Positions 52,880 through 63,156 of a DNA stretch of 64,000 nucleotides are shown here, piece after piece; position 1 is the first letter of the stretch; each line of letters opens with the position of its first letter. The notes beneath the pieces were generated by a model, which was not told where the DNA came from, searched no databases, and saw only the letters and a program-made list of their open reading frames with translations. The DNA is from Streptomyces sp. NBC_00569 (GTDB taxonomy: Bacteria > Actinomycetota > Actinomycetes > Streptomycetales > Streptomycetaceae), in NCBI RefSeq assembly GCF_036345255.1, contig NZ_CP107783.1, positions 6,246,001 to 6,310,000 on the forward strand. Direction: 5' to 3'. The translations under genes and the position numbers were made by a program.

Positions 52880-54314
52880 GGTTCTCTCCCAGGTACTGCT
52901 CGGCATGGCCGGCGATCAGATCGAGGACCGCGACGATGTCGTCGACGGTGGTCTCGGGGTTGAGCAGGGTGAACTTCAGGTAGTGGCGGCCGCCCACCTT
53001 GGTGCCCGCGACGATGGCGTCGCCGGAGGCGAACAGGGCCTTGCGGGCGTACAGGTTGGCGCGGTCGATCTCGGCGGGGTCGGTGACGCCGGCCGGGATG
53101 TGGCGGAAGACGAGGGTGGACAGCTGCGGCTCGACGACGACGTCGAACCGGGGGTCCGCGGCGAGCAGCTCCCAGGCCTTCCCGGCCAGGTCGCACACCT
53201 CGTCGAAGAGCTGCCCGACACCGTCGGCTCCCATCACGCGCAGTGTCATCCACAGCTTGAGCGCGTCGAAGCGGCGGGTCGTCTGGAGGGACTTGTCGAC
53301 CTGGTTGGGGATGCGCTCGGTGACCATGCGGCGCGGGTTGAGGTAGTCGGCGTGGTACGTGGCGTGCCGCAGGGTGGCCGTGTCGCGGACCAGCACGGCG
53401 CTCGAACTCACGGGCTGGAAGAACGACTTGTGGTAGTCGACGGTCACGGAGTCGGCGCGCTCGATGCCGTCGAGGAGGTGCCGGTTCTTGACGGAGGCGA
53501 GGAGCCCGCAGCCGTACGCGGCGTCGACGTGCATCCAGGTGCCGTACTGGGCGCAGAGCTCGGCGATCTCGGGGAGCGGGTCGATGGAGCCGAAGTCGGT
53601 GGTCCCTGCCGTGGCGACGACCGCCATGGGCACGAGCCCCTCCTCGCGGCAGCGCTCCAGCTCCCGCGCGAGGGCGACGGTCTGCATCCGCTTGTCGCGG
53701 TCCACGGGGATGGTGACCACGGCGTCAGGGCCGAGGCCGAGGAGCGTCGCGGACTTCTTGACACTGAAGTGGCTGACCTCGGAGGCGAACACCCGCATCC
53801 TCGTGGGGTGTTCGGCGTGCTCCGACTTGGTCTCGTCGCGGGCGAGCAGCAGCGCCTGGAGGTTGGACTGGGAGCCGCCGGAGGTGAAGACGCCGTCGGC
53901 GGCGGGGCCGAGGCCGATACGGCTCGTGGTCCAGTCGATGAGCTTGCGCTCGATCAGGGTGCCGCCGGCCGACTGGTCCCAGGTGTCGAGGGAGGAGTTG
54001 ACCGCGGAGAGCACGGCCTCGCCGACCACGGCCGGGATGACGACCGGGCAGTTGAGGTGGGCGAGGTAGCGCGGGTGGTGGAAGTAGACCGCGTCGCGGA
54101 GGTAGACCTCTTCGAGCTCGTCCAGGGCGGCGGTGGTGTCGAGGAGGGGCTTGTCCAGGTCCACGGCGTCGATGCGGGGGGTGAGCTCGTCGACCGTGAC
54201 CCCGGTGAACGGCCGGTCGGTGGTGGCGAGTTTGGCCGCCACCCGCTCGATTCCCTCGGTCACGGAACGGCGGTAGTGCTCCGCGGTCGTGTCGTTGAGC
54301 AGGTGCGAGCGCAT
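52863..54314 (-). CDS. desA: Lysine decarboxylase DesA
   Basis: A 483-residue PLP enzyme of the aromatic-amino-acid decarboxylase fold that makes cadaverine from lysine, committing it to desferrioxamine. Seen are [13 protein letters not shown], the stacking His182 ([11 protein letters not shown]), Asp264 (HVDAAYGCG) and the PLP lysine Lys296 ([10 protein letters not shown]). ATG 54314 has GGAGGA six bases ahead. It is the first gene of the operon, behind an iron box at 54398-54420. Confidence 0.97.
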   Translation of the reverse strand: MRSHLLNDTTAEHYRRSVTEGIERVAAKLATTDRPFTGVTVDELTPRIDAVDLDKPLLDTTAALDELEEVYLRDAVYFHHPRYLAHLNCPVVIPAVVGEAVLSAVNSSLDTWDQSAGGTLIERKLIDWTTSRIGLGPAADGVFTSGGSQSNLQALLLARDETKSEHAEHPTRMRVFASEVSHFSVKKSATLLGLGPDAVVTIPVDRDKRMQTVALARELERCREEGLVPMAVVATAGTTDFGSIDPLPEIAELCAQYGTWMHVDAAYGCGLLASVKNRHLLDGIERADSVTVDYHKSFFQPVSSSAVLVRDTATLRHATYHADYLNPRRMVTERIPNQVDKSLQTTRRFDALKLWMTLRVMGADGVGQLFDEVCDLAGKAWELLAADPRFDVVVEPQLSTLVFRHIPAGVTDPAEIDRANLYARKALFASGDAIVAGTKVGGRHYLKFTLLNPETTVDDIVAVLDLIAGHAEQYLGENLVEAS

Positions 54315-54397
54315 GAACGATCCTCCGGGTGGGGGCAGGAATGCGGGTGAGCGGGGAAGGCGGGCGGCATGGGAGAGGGGCGAGGCCCCAGCACTTG

Positions 54398-54420
54398 ACT
54401 TAGGTTAGCCTAACCTAAGT
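54398..54420. promoter_or_regulatory. Iron box (DmdR/IdeR type) of desABCD
   Basis: The core TTAGGTTAGCCTAACCTAA (54400-54418) lies inside a perfect inverted repeat of 11 bases per arm around one central base. This is the established binding site type for the iron repressor DmdR1 in Streptomyces; it places desABCD under iron repression. Confidence 0.95.
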
Positions 54421-54467
54421 TGTGCTTGCGACCCCGCCCCTCATGAGTGGCCGGAATGTGCTGACCG

Positions 54468-55355
54468 TCAGTCCTCGGCGGCGGCCTCCTGGGCCTCGGC
54501 GACGCGCAGACCGTCCTCGCTGAGCCCCTTGCGCCAGTAGCCGACGAACGTCACCGACCGCTTGTCGTAGGCGCGTTCGCGCACGAGATGGCGGCGCAGC
54601 TGCTTCATGGTTCCGGACTCGCCCGCGAGCCAGGCGTACGGACTGGACGCGTCCGGCAGGTCGGCCGCGCGGATCGCGTCCAGCGCGGACGGCGCATTCT
54701 CGTCACGCACGAGCCAGGTGACGGTGACGTCCCCCGAGGTCTCGATCGCCGGGATGTCCGCGCGGTGCGGGACCTCCAGCCAGACGTGCGCGGGCAGTTC
54801 CGGCGGCAGCCAGGCGAGGATGCCCAGGGCGGCGGGCAGGGCGGTCTCGTCGCCCCACATCAGGACGTGGTCGGCGCCCTCGTGGGGGCGGCAGCGCACG
54901 GCCGTGTTGTCGGCGACCGCCGGGCCGAGGACCGTCACGCGGTCACCGGCCTTCGCCGCCTCGGCCCAGACGCAGGCGGGGCCCGCGCCGCCGGGGCCGT
55001 CGTGGTGCAGGACGAAGTCGATGTCGACCTCGCCGGGTTCACCGGGCGCGCGGCGCTGCCCGCTGACGGTGTACGAGCGCATCACGGCCCGCACGTCGTC
55101 CGGGAGCGCCCGGTATGCGGCGTGCCAGGCGCGGCCGTCGTCACCCGGCTCGGCGGCCGGCAGGACGGGGGCCTCCTGGCCCGGCCGCGGCAGGAACAGC
55201 GACAGGCTCTGGTCGCGGCCTCCGGTGTGGAAGTCCACGAGGTCGGGCCCCGTGAACGTCACGCGCTGCAGCGACGGACCGAGCCGCCGCGTCCGCGCGA
55301 CCTGGAGGTCGAAGAACCGGAAGGGTGCGATCGCGGGGGACTCGGTCGTCGTCAT
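54468..55355 (-). CDS. desF: Siderophore-interacting protein DesF (ferric-siderophore reductase type)
   Basis: A 295-residue FAD-binding protein of the SIP/ViuB group that reduces ferric siderophore in the cytoplasm. It has an N-terminal FAD domain (VARTRRLGPSLQRVTFTG, MRSYTVSGQRR) and a C-terminal NAD(P) region ending SVTFVGYWRKGLSEDG, the family signature. It begins five bases after desE on the same strand, so uptake and iron release are co-expressed from the desE iron box. Confidence 0.94.
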   Translation of the reverse strand: MTTTESPAIAPFRFFDLQVARTRRLGPSLQRVTFTGPDLVDFHTGGRDQSLSLFLPRPGQEAPVLPAAEPGDDGRAWHAAYRALPDDVRAVMRSYTVSGQRRAPGEPGEVDIDFVLHHDGPGGAGPACVWAEAAKAGDRVTVLGPAVADNTAVRCRPHEGADHVLMWGDETALPAALGILAWLPPELPAHVWLEVPHRADIPAIETSGDVTVTWLVRDENAPSALDAIRAADLPDASSPYAWLAGESGTMKQLRRHLVRERAYDKRSVTFVGYWRKGLSEDGLRVAEAQEAAAED

Positions 55356-55360
55356 GTGTG

Positions 55361-56404
55361 TCAGCCGACCTTCTTCGCCTTCTCGATGGCCTCGGCGAGG
55401 TCCTCGAGGATCGGGGCGCACTTGGCGTACGAGTAGATGGGCTCGGTGACGCGGGGGATGACCTGGCCGGCCTTGACGGCGGGCAGCTGCTTCCAGGTGG
55501 CCTTGTCGAGGTCGGCGGGCTGGATGGCCGACGTCCGGTTGTCCATCATGATGATGTCCGCCGGGTGGGCGTCGATGTTCTCCCAGCTGAGGTTCTCGAA
55601 CCAGCCGCCGCTGGCCTTCTTCGCCTTCTCCGTGGGCTCCACGATGTTCACGCCGAGCGACTTGAAGTACTCCAGGTCGGCGGAGAGGTTGGAGCCGGAG
55701 ACGTAGAAGATGTCCTGGCTCGCGGAGCCGATGAGCACCCGGATCTCGGGGCGGGCCTTGGCGGCCTTGCGCAGGCGGGCGGCCGCGTCCTCGAAGCGCT
55801 TCTTCGCCTTGACGGTCTTCTCGGCCTTCACGTCCGCGCCGAGCGACCCGGCGAGTTCGAGCAGGCGCGCCAGCGGCTGGGTCATCTGCCGGTCGTAGAC
55901 GGAGATGCCGACGCTCGGGGCGAGCTCGAGGATCTTGTCCGCGGACTCCTCGGGGACGTACCAGAGGGTGCCCTTCTCGTCGAACATCGTCGAGACGAGG
56001 AGGTCGGGGGCGAGCGCCGCGTACTTCTCGATCTTGAACTCGCCCCAGGTGTTGCCGATGACCGTCAGCTTGCTGACGTCCATGTCGCCGGCCTGCACGT
56101 CGGCCTTGCCGCCCTTGGTCGTCGTCGGGCCGAAGACGCCCTTGACCTCGATGCCGTAGTCGAACAGGGCGGCGGCGACACCGGTGAACGCGACGATGTT
56201 CGCCGGGGTCTTGTCGCTCTTCGCCGTCGTGCCGCGGTCGTCCTTGAAGGACCAGGGGCCGGACTTGGCGCTGCCCGACTTGGCGCCCGAGCCACTGTCC
56301 TTGGAATCGCTGCCGCAGGCGGCGAGCGCGGCTCCGAGGCCGAGGGCGCCGCCCGCGGCGAGGATGCCGCGACGGGAAGGGGTGGTGAGACGGGCATGGC
56401 GCAT
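55361..56404 (-). CDS. desE: Ferrioxamine-binding lipoprotein DesE
   Basis: A 347-residue siderophore-binding lipoprotein. The signal peptide has a Tat-like start and lipobox ALAACGS. The mature protein is a class III binding fold with the long rigid helix (TPANIVAFTGVAAALFDYG, IDAHPADIIMMDNRT). It delivers ferrioxamine B/E to an ABC importer whose other parts are not in the window. Iron box 50-70 bases upstream. Confidence 0.95.
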   Translation of the reverse strand: MRHARLTTPSRRGILAAGGALGLGAALAACGSDSKDSGSGAKSGSAKSGPWSFKDDRGTTAKSDKTPANIVAFTGVAAALFDYGIEVKGVFGPTTTKGGKADVQAGDMDVSKLTVIGNTWGEFKIEKYAALAPDLLVSTMFDEKGTLWYVPEESADKILELAPSVGISVYDRQMTQPLARLLELAGSLGADVKAEKTVKAKKRFEDAAARLRKAAKARPEIRVLIGSASQDIFYVSGSNLSADLEYFKSLGVNIVEPTEKAKKASGGWFENLSWENIDAHPADIIMMDNRTSAIQPADLDKATWKQLPAVKAGQVIPRVTEPIYSYAKCAPILEDLAEAIEKAKKVG

Positions 56405-56454
56405 GACAGTGGCTGCTTTCGTGACGAACGGAGGGCCGCTGGCCGGATTCTGGC

Positions 56455-56473
56455 TTAGGTTAACCTAACCTAA
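56455..56473. promoter_or_regulatory. Iron box (DmdR/IdeR type) of desEF
   Basis: TTAGGTTAACCTAACCTAA differs at one position from the desABCD box. It lies within a longer near-perfect dyad (56452-56476), 51 bases before the desE start. Confidence 0.94.
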
Positions 56474-56508
56474 GCCGTTGTCCAGAGGGCCCCCTCGCCG
56501 CCGCCCTC

Positions 56509-57669
56509 TCAGCCCGTCAGGCCCAGCTCCCGCGCGATCAGCATGCGCTGCACCTCGCTCGTGCCCTCGCCGATCTCGAGGATCTTGGAGTCGCGCCACA
56601 TACGGGCCACCGGGTACTCGTTCATGAAGCCGTAGCCCCCGTGGATCTGCGTGGCCTCTCGCGCGTTGTCGACCGCGATCGTCGACGAGTAGAGCTTGGC
56701 GAGCGCCGCCTCCTTCTTGAACGGCTCCCCGCTCACCAGCCGCGAGGCCGCGTCACGCCACGCGAGGCGGGACGTGTGCGCCTTCATCTCCATGTCGGCG
56801 ATCTTGAACTGGATCGCCTGGTACGAGCCGATGTTGCGGCCGAACGCGTGCCGCTCCTTGGCGTACTTCACGGACTCGTCCACGCAGCCCTGCGCCAGAC
56901 CGGTCGCCAGCGCGGCGATCGCGATGCGGCCCTCGTCCAAAATCCGCAGGAACTGGGCGAATCCGCGGCCCTGTTCGCCGAGCAGGTTCGCCGCGGGGAC
57001 CCGCACGTCGTCGAAGTGCAGCTCACGCGTGTCCGACGCGTTCCAGCCGACCTTCGAGTACGGCGCCGCCACCGTGAAGCCCGGGGTGCCGGACGGCACG
57101 ATGATCGAGGAGATCTGCGGCTTGCCCTCGGGGGAGCGGCCGGTGACCGCCGTGACCGTGACCAGACCGGTGATGTCCGTACCGGAGTTGGTGATGAAAC
57201 ACTTCGTGCCGTTGATCACCCACTCGCCGGTCGCCTCGTCGACCCTCGCCGTCGTACGGGTCGCGCCCGCGTCCGAGCCGCCGTCGGGCTCGGTCAGGCC
57301 GAACGCGCCGAGGATCTCGCCGGCGCACAGCCGCGGCAGCCACTCGGCCTTCTGCTCCTCGGTCCCGAACAGGTGGAGGGGCATCGCGCCGAGCGAGACG
57401 CCCGCCTCCAGCGTGATCGCCACGGACGAGTCGACACGCGCCAGCTCCTCCAGGGCGATCCCGAGGGCCAGATAGTCGCCGCCCATCCCGCCGTACTCCT
57501 CCGGGAAGGGCAGCCCGAACAGGCCCATGCGGCCCATCTCCCGCACGATCTCGTACGGGAACTCGTGCCGCTCGTAGAAGTCGCCGATCTTCGGGGCGAC
57601 GACGTCGTGCGCGAACTCCTCGATGGTGCGGCGGAGTTCTTCGTGCTCGCTGCTCAGGCGGTGGTCCAT
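56509..57669 (-). CDS. Acyl-CoA dehydrogenase of the leucine/branched-chain operon
   Basis: A 386-residue FAD-dependent acyl-CoA dehydrogenase. Conserved are ITLEAGVSLGAMPLHLFGTEEQK, FGLTEPDGGSDAG, FGRNIGSYQAIQFKIADM and catalytic base Glu368 in EIGEGTSEVQRMLIARE, the short-chain/isovaleryl numbering. It probably oxidizes isovaleryl- or isobutyryl-CoA, the entry step of branched-chain catabolism (S. coelicolor AcdH is of this kind). ATG 57669 is preceded by AGGAGC ten bases ahead; GTG 57678 would overlap the lyase stop. It is the last gene of the operon. Confidence 0.93.
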   Translation of the reverse strand: MDHRLSSEHEELRRTIEEFAHDVVAPKIGDFYERHEFPYEIVREMGRMGLFGLPFPEEYGGMGGDYLALGIALEELARVDSSVAITLEAGVSLGAMPLHLFGTEEQKAEWLPRLCAGEILGAFGLTEPDGGSDAGATRTTARVDEATGEWVINGTKCFITNSGTDITGLVTVTAVTGRSPEGKPQISSIIVPSGTPGFTVAAPYSKVGWNASDTRELHFDDVRVPAANLLGEQGRGFAQFLRILDEGRIAIAALATGLAQGCVDESVKYAKERHAFGRNIGSYQAIQFKIADMEMKAHTSRLAWRDAASRLVSGEPFKKEAALAKLYSSTIAVDNAREATQIHGGYGFMNEYPVARMWRDSKILEIGEGTSEVQRMLIARELGLTG

Positions 57670-57674
57670 CTTGT

Positions 57675-58646
57675 TCACTGCTCCTGTAGGGGCTGTGCCG
57701 TCTTCACGAGGGCGCGGACGGTGCGGGACGGGCTGGGCCGGCCCAGCTGTTCGGCCATCCACGCGCTGGTGGCGGTGAGACGGCCCAGGTCGACCCCGGT
57801 CTCGATGCCGAGGCCCGAAAGCATCCACACGAGGTCTTCGGTGGCGAGGTTTCCGGTGGCGCTCTTCGCGTAGGGGCAGCCGCCGAGGCCGCCCGCGGAG
57901 GCGTCCACGGTGGTCACTCCGTGCTGGAGCGCCGCGAGGGTGTTGGACAGGGCCTGGCCGTACGTGTCGTGGAAGTGCACGCCGATCGCGTTCGTCGGCA
58001 CGCCCTCCTCGTTGAGCTCGGCCAGGAGCGTCTGGACGTGGCCCGGCGTCGCGACGCCGATCGTGTCGCCGAGGCTCAGCTCGTCACAGCCCATGTCCAT
58101 CAGGGCCTTGGCGACCCGGACGACCTGGTGGACCGGGACGGCGCCCTCCCACGGGTCCCCGAAGCACATGGAGAGATAGCCGCGCACATGCGCCCGGCCC
58201 TCCTTGGCGCGGGTCACGACCGGCTCGAACATGGCGAGCGCCTCGTCCACCGTCCGGTTCAGATTGGCCTTGGCGAACGACTCCGTGGCGCTGGCGAACA
58301 CGGCGACGCGGCGCGCCCCGAGCGCGAGGGCCCTGTCCAGACCCCGCTCGTTCGGCACGAGCACGGGCAGGTGCGGGCGGGGCTCGATGTCCTGAAGGAG
58401 CGGGAACAGGGCTTCCGCGTCGGCCAGTTGGGGCACCCACTTGGGGTGCACGAAGCTGGTCGCCTCGATGGTGGTCAGGCCCGCGGCCGCGAGGCGGTGC
58501 ACGAACTCCGCCTTCACCTCCGTGGGGACCGTCGCCTTCTCGTTCTGCAGTCCGTCGCGCGCGCCGACCTCGTGGATCCGCACGCGCGCGGGCAGGTCCT
58601 GGGAGGGCACGACCATGGGCAGGGCGGTGGGTAGGGGGGTGCTCAT
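57675..58646 (-). CDS. hmgL: Hydroxymethylglutaryl-CoA lyase
   Basis: A 323-residue TIM-barrel lyase that splits HMG-CoA into acetyl-CoA and acetoacetate at the end of leucine breakdown. Motifs: [11 protein letters not shown] (metal Asp31), [18 protein letters not shown] (metal His pair) and the catalytic Cys257 in [11 protein letters not shown]. The ATG overlaps the accA1 stop (ATGA). Full length. Confidence 0.96.
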   Translation of the reverse strand: MSTPLPTALPMVVPSQDLPARVRIHEVGARDGLQNEKATVPTEVKAEFVHRLAAAGLTTIEATSFVHPKWVPQLADAEALFPLLQDIEPRPHLPVLVPNERGLDRALALGARRVAVFASATESFAKANLNRTVDEALAMFEPVVTRAKEGRAHVRGYLSMCFGDPWEGAVPVHQVVRVAKALMDMGCDELSLGDTIGVATPGHVQTLLAELNEEGVPTNAIGVHFHDTYGQALSNTLAALQHGVTTVDASAGGLGGCPYAKSATGNLATEDLVWMLSGLGIETGVDLGRLTATSAWMAEQLGRPSPSRTVRALVKTAQPLQEQ

Positions 58647-60586
58647 GCCGTCATCTCCTCGTGCGGCGTGACGACCGCGAGGATCTGGTCCATCGCGACG
58701 GTCGTGCCCGGTGTGACGTCCAGTTCGGCCACGGTGCCGGCGTGCGGGGCGGAGATGACGTGCTCCATCTTCATCGCCTCGACCACCAGCAGGCTCTGCC
58801 CCGCGGCCACCTCGTCGCCGACGGCCACCTTCACCACGGTGACCGTGCCGGGCATCGGCGCGGTGAGGGAGTCGGCGCCGGAGTGCCCGGCGCCGGTCAG
58901 CGAGGCCGCCACCGGGTCGAAGTCCTGCACGTGCCAGGCGTCGCCTTCGCGGCCCAGCCAGTCACCTGCCCGGTGGAAGGTGTGGGTCAGGCCGTCCAGA
59001 TGGACGGTGACGCTGTCGGGGCCGACGGTGTGGGTGCCGCGCGCGCGGTGCGTGACGGGTTCGAGTCCCGCGGCCTTGAGGTGGAAGTCGACCGGTGCGG
59101 GCGTGCCGCCCAGGCGCCAGCCGGTCGGCTGCGCGAACGGGTCGGTCCAGCCGGATCCCGACGGCGTCAGGGCCGCCCGGCGGACCGCGGCGGCCGCCTC
59201 GTACACCTCCTCCGGCACCTCGCCGGAGACCAGGCTGTCGGCCTCGCGCTCCACAAGCCCGGTGTCCAACTCGCCCGCCACGACCGCCGGGTGGGCGAGC
59301 AGCCGCCGCAGGAACCCGGCGTTCGTCGGCACGCCCAGCGTGACCGTCCCCGCGAGGGCGGCGCGCAGCTTGCGCAGGGCGGTCGCCCGGTCGGGCCCGT
59401 ACGCGATGACCTTCGACAGCATCGGGTCGTACAGGCTCCCGACCTCCGTGCCCTCGCTGAGGCCGGAGTCGGTGCGCACCCCGTCGCCCTGCGGCTCGCG
59501 CAGGGCGACGACCGTGCCGCCCGACGGCAGGAAGCCGCGCGAGGGGTCCTCGGCGCAGATCCGCGCCTCGACGGCGTGCCCGGTCAGCTCGATGTCGTCC
59601 TGCGTGTACGGCAGTCGCTCACCGGCGGCGACCCGCAGCTGCCACTCCACCAGGTCGACGCCGGTGACCAGCTCCGTGACCGGGTGCTCCACCTGGAGGC
59701 GGGTGTTCATCTCCATGAAGTAGTACGACGAAGGGTCGTTGCCCGGCACGATGAACTCCACCGTGCCCGCGCCGCGGTATCCGCACGAGCGCGCCGCCTG
59801 TACCGCGGCCTCGCCCATCGCCGCGCGGGTCGCCTCGTCGAGGAGGACGCTCGGCGCCTCCTCGATGATCTTCTGGTGGCGGCGCTGGAGGGAGCACTCG
59901 CGCTCACCCAGGTGGATCACGTGTCCGTGGCCGTCGGCCAGGACCTGGATCTCGATGTGCCGGGGGCGGTCGACCCAGCGCTCCACGAGCAGGGTGTCGT
60001 CGCCGAAGGAGGCGCGGGCCTCGCGGCGTGCGGCCGCGATCTCGTCGCCGAGCAGCGCCTCGTCACGCACCAGGCGCATGCCCTTGCCGCCGCCGCCCGC
60101 GGACGGCTTGAGCAGCACGGGCATGCCGATCTCACGTGCCGCGTCCGCCAGTTGGGCGTCGGTCAGGCCGCTGCCGGACGAGCCGGGCACGACCGGGACC
60201 CCGGCCGCCTTCACCGTCTCCTTGGCGCGGATCTTGTCGCCCATGAGGGAGATCGCGTCGGCGGAGGGGCCGATGAAGACGAGGCCGGCGTCGGCGCAGG
60301 CCCGCGCGAACGCGGCGTTCTCCGCGAGGAAGCCGTAGCCCGGGTGGACGGCCTGCGCGCCCGTGCGCGCGGCCGCTTCGAGGAGCCGGTCCACGCGGAG
60401 GTAGCTCTCGCCCGCGGGCGGCGGCCCGATGCGGACCGCCGTGTCGGCCTCGCGCACATGGCGGGCGTCGGCGTCGGCGTCGCTGTACACGGCCACCGAG
60501 CGGATGCCGAGGGCCCGCAGCGTACGGATGACGCGGACGGCGATCTCGCCGCGGTTGGCCACAAGAACGGTGTCGAACATGCTCAT
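58643..60586 (-). CDS. accA1: Acyl-CoA carboxylase biotin-containing alpha subunit
   Basis: A 647-residue protein with biotin carboxylase (about 1-445: ATP-grasp [30 protein letters not shown]), a BT-like linker domain, and C-terminal biotinyl domain with Lys606 in [10 protein letters not shown]. It makes carboxybiotin for the beta subunit encoded 13 bases upstream. The operon context (HMG-CoA lyase, isovaleryl-type dehydrogenase) points to 3-methylcrotonyl-CoA carboxylase activity. ATG 60586 has GGGGAGGG ahead; ATG 60580 is also possible. Confidence 0.95.
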   Translation of the reverse strand: MSMFDTVLVANRGEIAVRVIRTLRALGIRSVAVYSDADADARHVREADTAVRIGPPPAGESYLRVDRLLEAAARTGAQAVHPGYGFLAENAAFARACADAGLVFIGPSADAISLMGDKIRAKETVKAAGVPVVPGSSGSGLTDAQLADAAREIGMPVLLKPSAGGGGKGMRLVRDEALLGDEIAAARREARASFGDDTLLVERWVDRPRHIEIQVLADGHGHVIHLGERECSLQRRHQKIIEEAPSVLLDEATRAAMGEAAVQAARSCGYRGAGTVEFIVPGNDPSSYYFMEMNTRLQVEHPVTELVTGVDLVEWQLRVAAGERLPYTQDDIELTGHAVEARICAEDPSRGFLPSGGTVVALREPQGDGVRTDSGLSEGTEVGSLYDPMLSKVIAYGPDRATALRKLRAALAGTVTLGVPTNAGFLRRLLAHPAVVAGELDTGLVEREADSLVSGEVPEEVYEAAAAVRRAALTPSGSGWTDPFAQPTGWRLGGTPAPVDFHLKAAGLEPVTHRARGTHTVGPDSVTVHLDGLTHTFHRAGDWLGREGDAWHVQDFDPVAASLTGAGHSGADSLTAPMPGTVTVVKVAVGDEVAAGQSLLVVEAMKMEHVISAPHAGTVAELDVTPGTTVAMDQILAVVTPHEEMTA

Positions 60587-60599
60587 GGGGTCCCTCCCC

Positions 60600-62222
60600 T
60601 CACATCCGGAAGACGCCGAAGCCGCCGGACTTCTCCGGCAGTGGCGCGTGGGCACAGGCGGTCAGGGCGAGGCCGAGGACCTGCCGGGTCTCCAGCGGGT
60701 CGATCACGCCGTCGTCCCAGAGCCGGGCCGTCGCGTAGTAGGCGTTCCCCTGCTCCTCGTACTGGGCCCGGATCGGAGCCTTGAAGGCGTCCTCGTCGTC
60801 GGCGGGCCACTGTTCGCCGCGCGCCTCCAGCTGGTCGCGCTTGACGGTCGCGAGGACGGAGGCGGCCTGCTCGCCGCCCATGACGGAGATCTTGGCGCCG
60901 GGCCACATCCACAGGAAGCGCGGCGAGTAGGCCCGGCCGCACATCGAGTAGTTCCCCGCGCCGTACGAGCCGCCGATCACGACGGTCAGCTTCGGTACAC
61001 GCGTGCAGGCCACGGCGGTGACCATCTTGGCGCCGTGCTTGGCGATCCCGCCCGCCTCGTAGTCACGCCCCACCATGAAGCCCGAGATGTTCTGCAGGAA
61101 CACCAGCGGGATGCCGCGCTGGTCGCACAGCTCGATGAAGTGCGCGCCCTTCTGGGCGGACTCGGAGAACAGGATGCCGTTGTTCGCGACGATCCCGACC
61201 GGGTGGCCGTGGATGCGGGCGAAGCCGGTGATGAGGGTCTGCCCGAACTCCGCCTTGAACTCGGCGAACCGCGAGCCGTCCACCACGCGCGCGATGACCT
61301 CCCGCACGTCGTACGGGGTGCGCGAGTCGACCGGCACCGCGCCGTACAGCCCCGCGGGGTCCACCTTCGGCTCGATCGCCGGGGTGACCGACCAGGGCAG
61401 CGGGCCGCGCTCCGGGAGCGTCGAGACGATCGTCCGCACGATCCGCAGCGCGTGCGCGTCGTCCTCGGCGAGATGGTCCGTGACGCCCGAGACCCGGGAG
61501 TGCACCTCGCCGCCGCCCAGCTCCTCGGCGGTGACGACCTCGCCGGTGGCGGCCTTCACCAGGGGCGGGCCGCCCAGGAAGATCGTGCCCTGATTGCGCA
61601 CGATCACGGCCTCGTCGCTCATCGCCGGGACGTACGCGCCGCCCGCCGTGCACGAGCCGAGGACCGCCGCGATCTGGGGGATGCCGGCGCCCGACATCCG
61701 TGCCTGGTTGTAGAAGATCCGCCCGAAGTGCTCGCGGTCGGGGAAGACCTCGTCCTGCATCGGCAGGAAGGCGCCGCCCGAGTCCACCAGATAGACGCAC
61801 GGCAGCCGGTTCTCCAGCGCCACCTCCTGGGCGCGCAGGTGCTTCTTCACCGTCATCGGGTAGTACGTGCCGCCCTTGACCGTCGCGTCATTGGCGACGA
61901 TCACGCACTCGCGGCCGCTGACCCGCCCGATCCCGGCGATCACCCCGGCGGCCGGGGCCTGGTCCCCGTACATCCCGTCGGCCGCGAGCGGCGCCAGCTC
62001 CAGGAACGGGGAGCCCGGGTCGAGCAGTGCGTCCACGCGGTCGCGCGGCAGCAGCTTGCCGCGCGCGGTGTGGCGGGCGCGGGCCCGCTCACCGCCGCCG
62101 AGCCGGGCCGCGGCCAGCTTGCCGCGCAGCTCGTCGGCCAGCGCCTCGTGCGCCGCCTCGTTGGCCTTCCAGGCCTCCGAGGCGGGGTCCGCCGCGCTCG
62201 TCAGCTCCGGTGCCTCCTGCAT
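60600..62222 (-). CDS. accD1: Acyl-CoA carboxylase carboxyltransferase beta subunit
   Basis: A 540-residue carboxyltransferase of the methylcrotonyl-CoA carboxylase type: [42 protein letters not shown] and [16 protein letters not shown] are characteristic of MCCase beta. It transfers the carboxyl group from biotin to the acyl-CoA. First gene of the operon, with GAGGGGAC before ATG 62222, divergent from a TetR gene. The promoter region contains two matching 16-base operators. Confidence 0.95.
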   Translation of the reverse strand: MQEAPELTSAADPASEAWKANEAAHEALADELRGKLAAARLGGGERARARHTARGKLLPRDRVDALLDPGSPFLELAPLAADGMYGDQAPAAGVIAGIGRVSGRECVIVANDATVKGGTYYPMTVKKHLRAQEVALENRLPCVYLVDSGGAFLPMQDEVFPDREHFGRIFYNQARMSGAGIPQIAAVLGSCTAGGAYVPAMSDEAVIVRNQGTIFLGGPPLVKAATGEVVTAEELGGGEVHSRVSGVTDHLAEDDAHALRIVRTIVSTLPERGPLPWSVTPAIEPKVDPAGLYGAVPVDSRTPYDVREVIARVVDGSRFAEFKAEFGQTLITGFARIHGHPVGIVANNGILFSESAQKGAHFIELCDQRGIPLVFLQNISGFMVGRDYEAGGIAKHGAKMVTAVACTRVPKLTVVIGGSYGAGNYSMCGRAYSPRFLWMWPGAKISVMGGEQAASVLATVKRDQLEARGEQWPADDEDAFKAPIRAQYEEQGNAYYATARLWDDGVIDPLETRQVLGLALTACAHAPLPEKSGGFGVFRM

Positions 62223-62266
62223 CCCGCAGTCCCCTCATTCGGCTCGCGTCGTCCGGCTCCCGCTCG

Positions 62267-62282
62267 GTTAATGAGCGTTAAC
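62267..62282. promoter_or_regulatory. TetR operator-like site 1
   Basis: GTTAATGAGCGTTAAC has perfect GTTAA/TTAAC arms with a six-base centre, 45 bases before accD1. Together with the next site it gives the consensus GTTAAYGASCGYTAAC. Confidence 0.8.
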
Positions 62283-62295
62283 GCGTTTCCTTCAG

Positions 62296-62311
62296 GTTAA
62301 CGACCGCTAAC
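62296..62311. promoter_or_regulatory. TetR operator-like site 2
   Basis: GTTAACGACCGCTAAC, 22 bases before the TetR start and 29 bases (start to start) from site 1, has the same arms and centre pattern. Binding by the adjacent TetR protein would repress both the operon and itself. Confidence 0.8.
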
Positions 62312-62333
62312 GTCGCTGTCTAGAATTACCTTC

Positions 62334-62921
62334 ATGGCCACCAGAACCGACGCCCCCACCCGCCGCGAGCAGATCCTCAAGGAAGCCGCGCGCTTGTTCG
62401 CCGAGCGCGGGTTCCATGGAGTCGGCGTCGACGAGATAGGTGCCGCGGTCGGCATCAGCGGCCCCGGGCTCTACCGCCACTTCGCGGGCAAGGACGCGAT
62501 GCTCGCGGAGCTGCTCGTCGGGATCAGCGGGCGGCTCCTGACCGGCGGCAAGCGCCGTCTCGCCGAGTCGGACGGCGGCGATCCCGAGGCGCTGCTCGAC
62601 TCGCTCATCGAGGGGCACATCGACTTCGCCCTCGACGACCGCCCCCTGATCACCCTGCACGACCGTGAGCTGGACCGCCTGCGCGACAGCGACCGCAAGC
62701 TGGTGCGCCAGCTCCAGCGCCAGTACGTCGAGCTGTGGGTGGAGGCGGTGCGCGAGGTCTATCCGGGCCTGGTCGAGCAGCCCGCGAGGGCCGCCGTGCA
62801 CGCGGTCTTTGGCCTGCTCAACTCGACCCCGCACCTCGGCAGGTCCGGCGGACTGCCCGGCCGTGAGGCGACGGCCGGCCTGCTGCACCGCATGGCCCGC
62901 GGGGCGTTCGAGGCCGCCTAG
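62334..62921 (+). CDS. TetR-family repressor of the acyl-CoA operon
   Basis: A 195-residue TetR protein. The helix-turn-helix is at about 12-60 (REQILKEAARLFAERGFHGVGVDEIGAAVGISGPGLYRHFAGKD). The C-terminal helical domain would bind an acyl-CoA or related ligand. It is divergent from accD1A1-hmgL-acyl-CoA dehydrogenase with two dyads between. TetR regulators AccR/AcdR are described for such operons in Streptomyces; I infer the same job here without assigning a name. Confidence 0.92.
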   Translation: MATRTDAPTRREQILKEAARLFAERGFHGVGVDEIGAAVGISGPGLYRHFAGKDAMLAELLVGISGRLLTGGKRRLAESDGGDPEALLDSLIEGHIDFALDDRPLITLHDRELDRLRDSDRKLVRQLQRQYVELWVEAVREVYPGLVEQPARAAVHAVFGLLNSTPHLGRSGGLPGREATAGLLHRMARGAFEAA

Positions 62922-63108
62922 GGGTCCCCCGTGCCGCGTCACCGGAGAGCCCTGGTGGCCCCGCTGCGCGGCCTCCCCGGCGCCTTGTGATCGCACGCAC
63001 CAGGCGCCGCCGGTCCCGTCCTCCGGGCGGACGACGGGAATCCGACGACGGGAACGCAGCGTGACGTGCGTCTCTGGACGCTCCAGAAACTGGCGGGTAA
63101 CCTACGCT

Positions 63109-63124
63109 GAGCAAGCGCTTAGTC
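63109..63124. promoter_or_regulatory. AAGCGCTT-centred dyad before the second acyl-CoA dehydrogenase
   Basis: GAGCAAGCGCTTAGTC has an AAGCGCTT core and partial outer symmetry, 33 bases before the start codon. Dyads of this kind are typical operators of TetR regulators of fatty acid or acyl-CoA genes in actinomycetes. No regulator is identified here. Confidence 0.5.
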
Positions 63125-63156
63125 GTGCAGTGATGCCGTTTCCGAAGGAGCAGGTC

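Noticed and set aside
58661-60784. 707-codon plus-strand frame opposite accA1
   Set aside because: Antisense shadow of a well-defined biotin carboxylase gene; no start with ribosome site and no domain.
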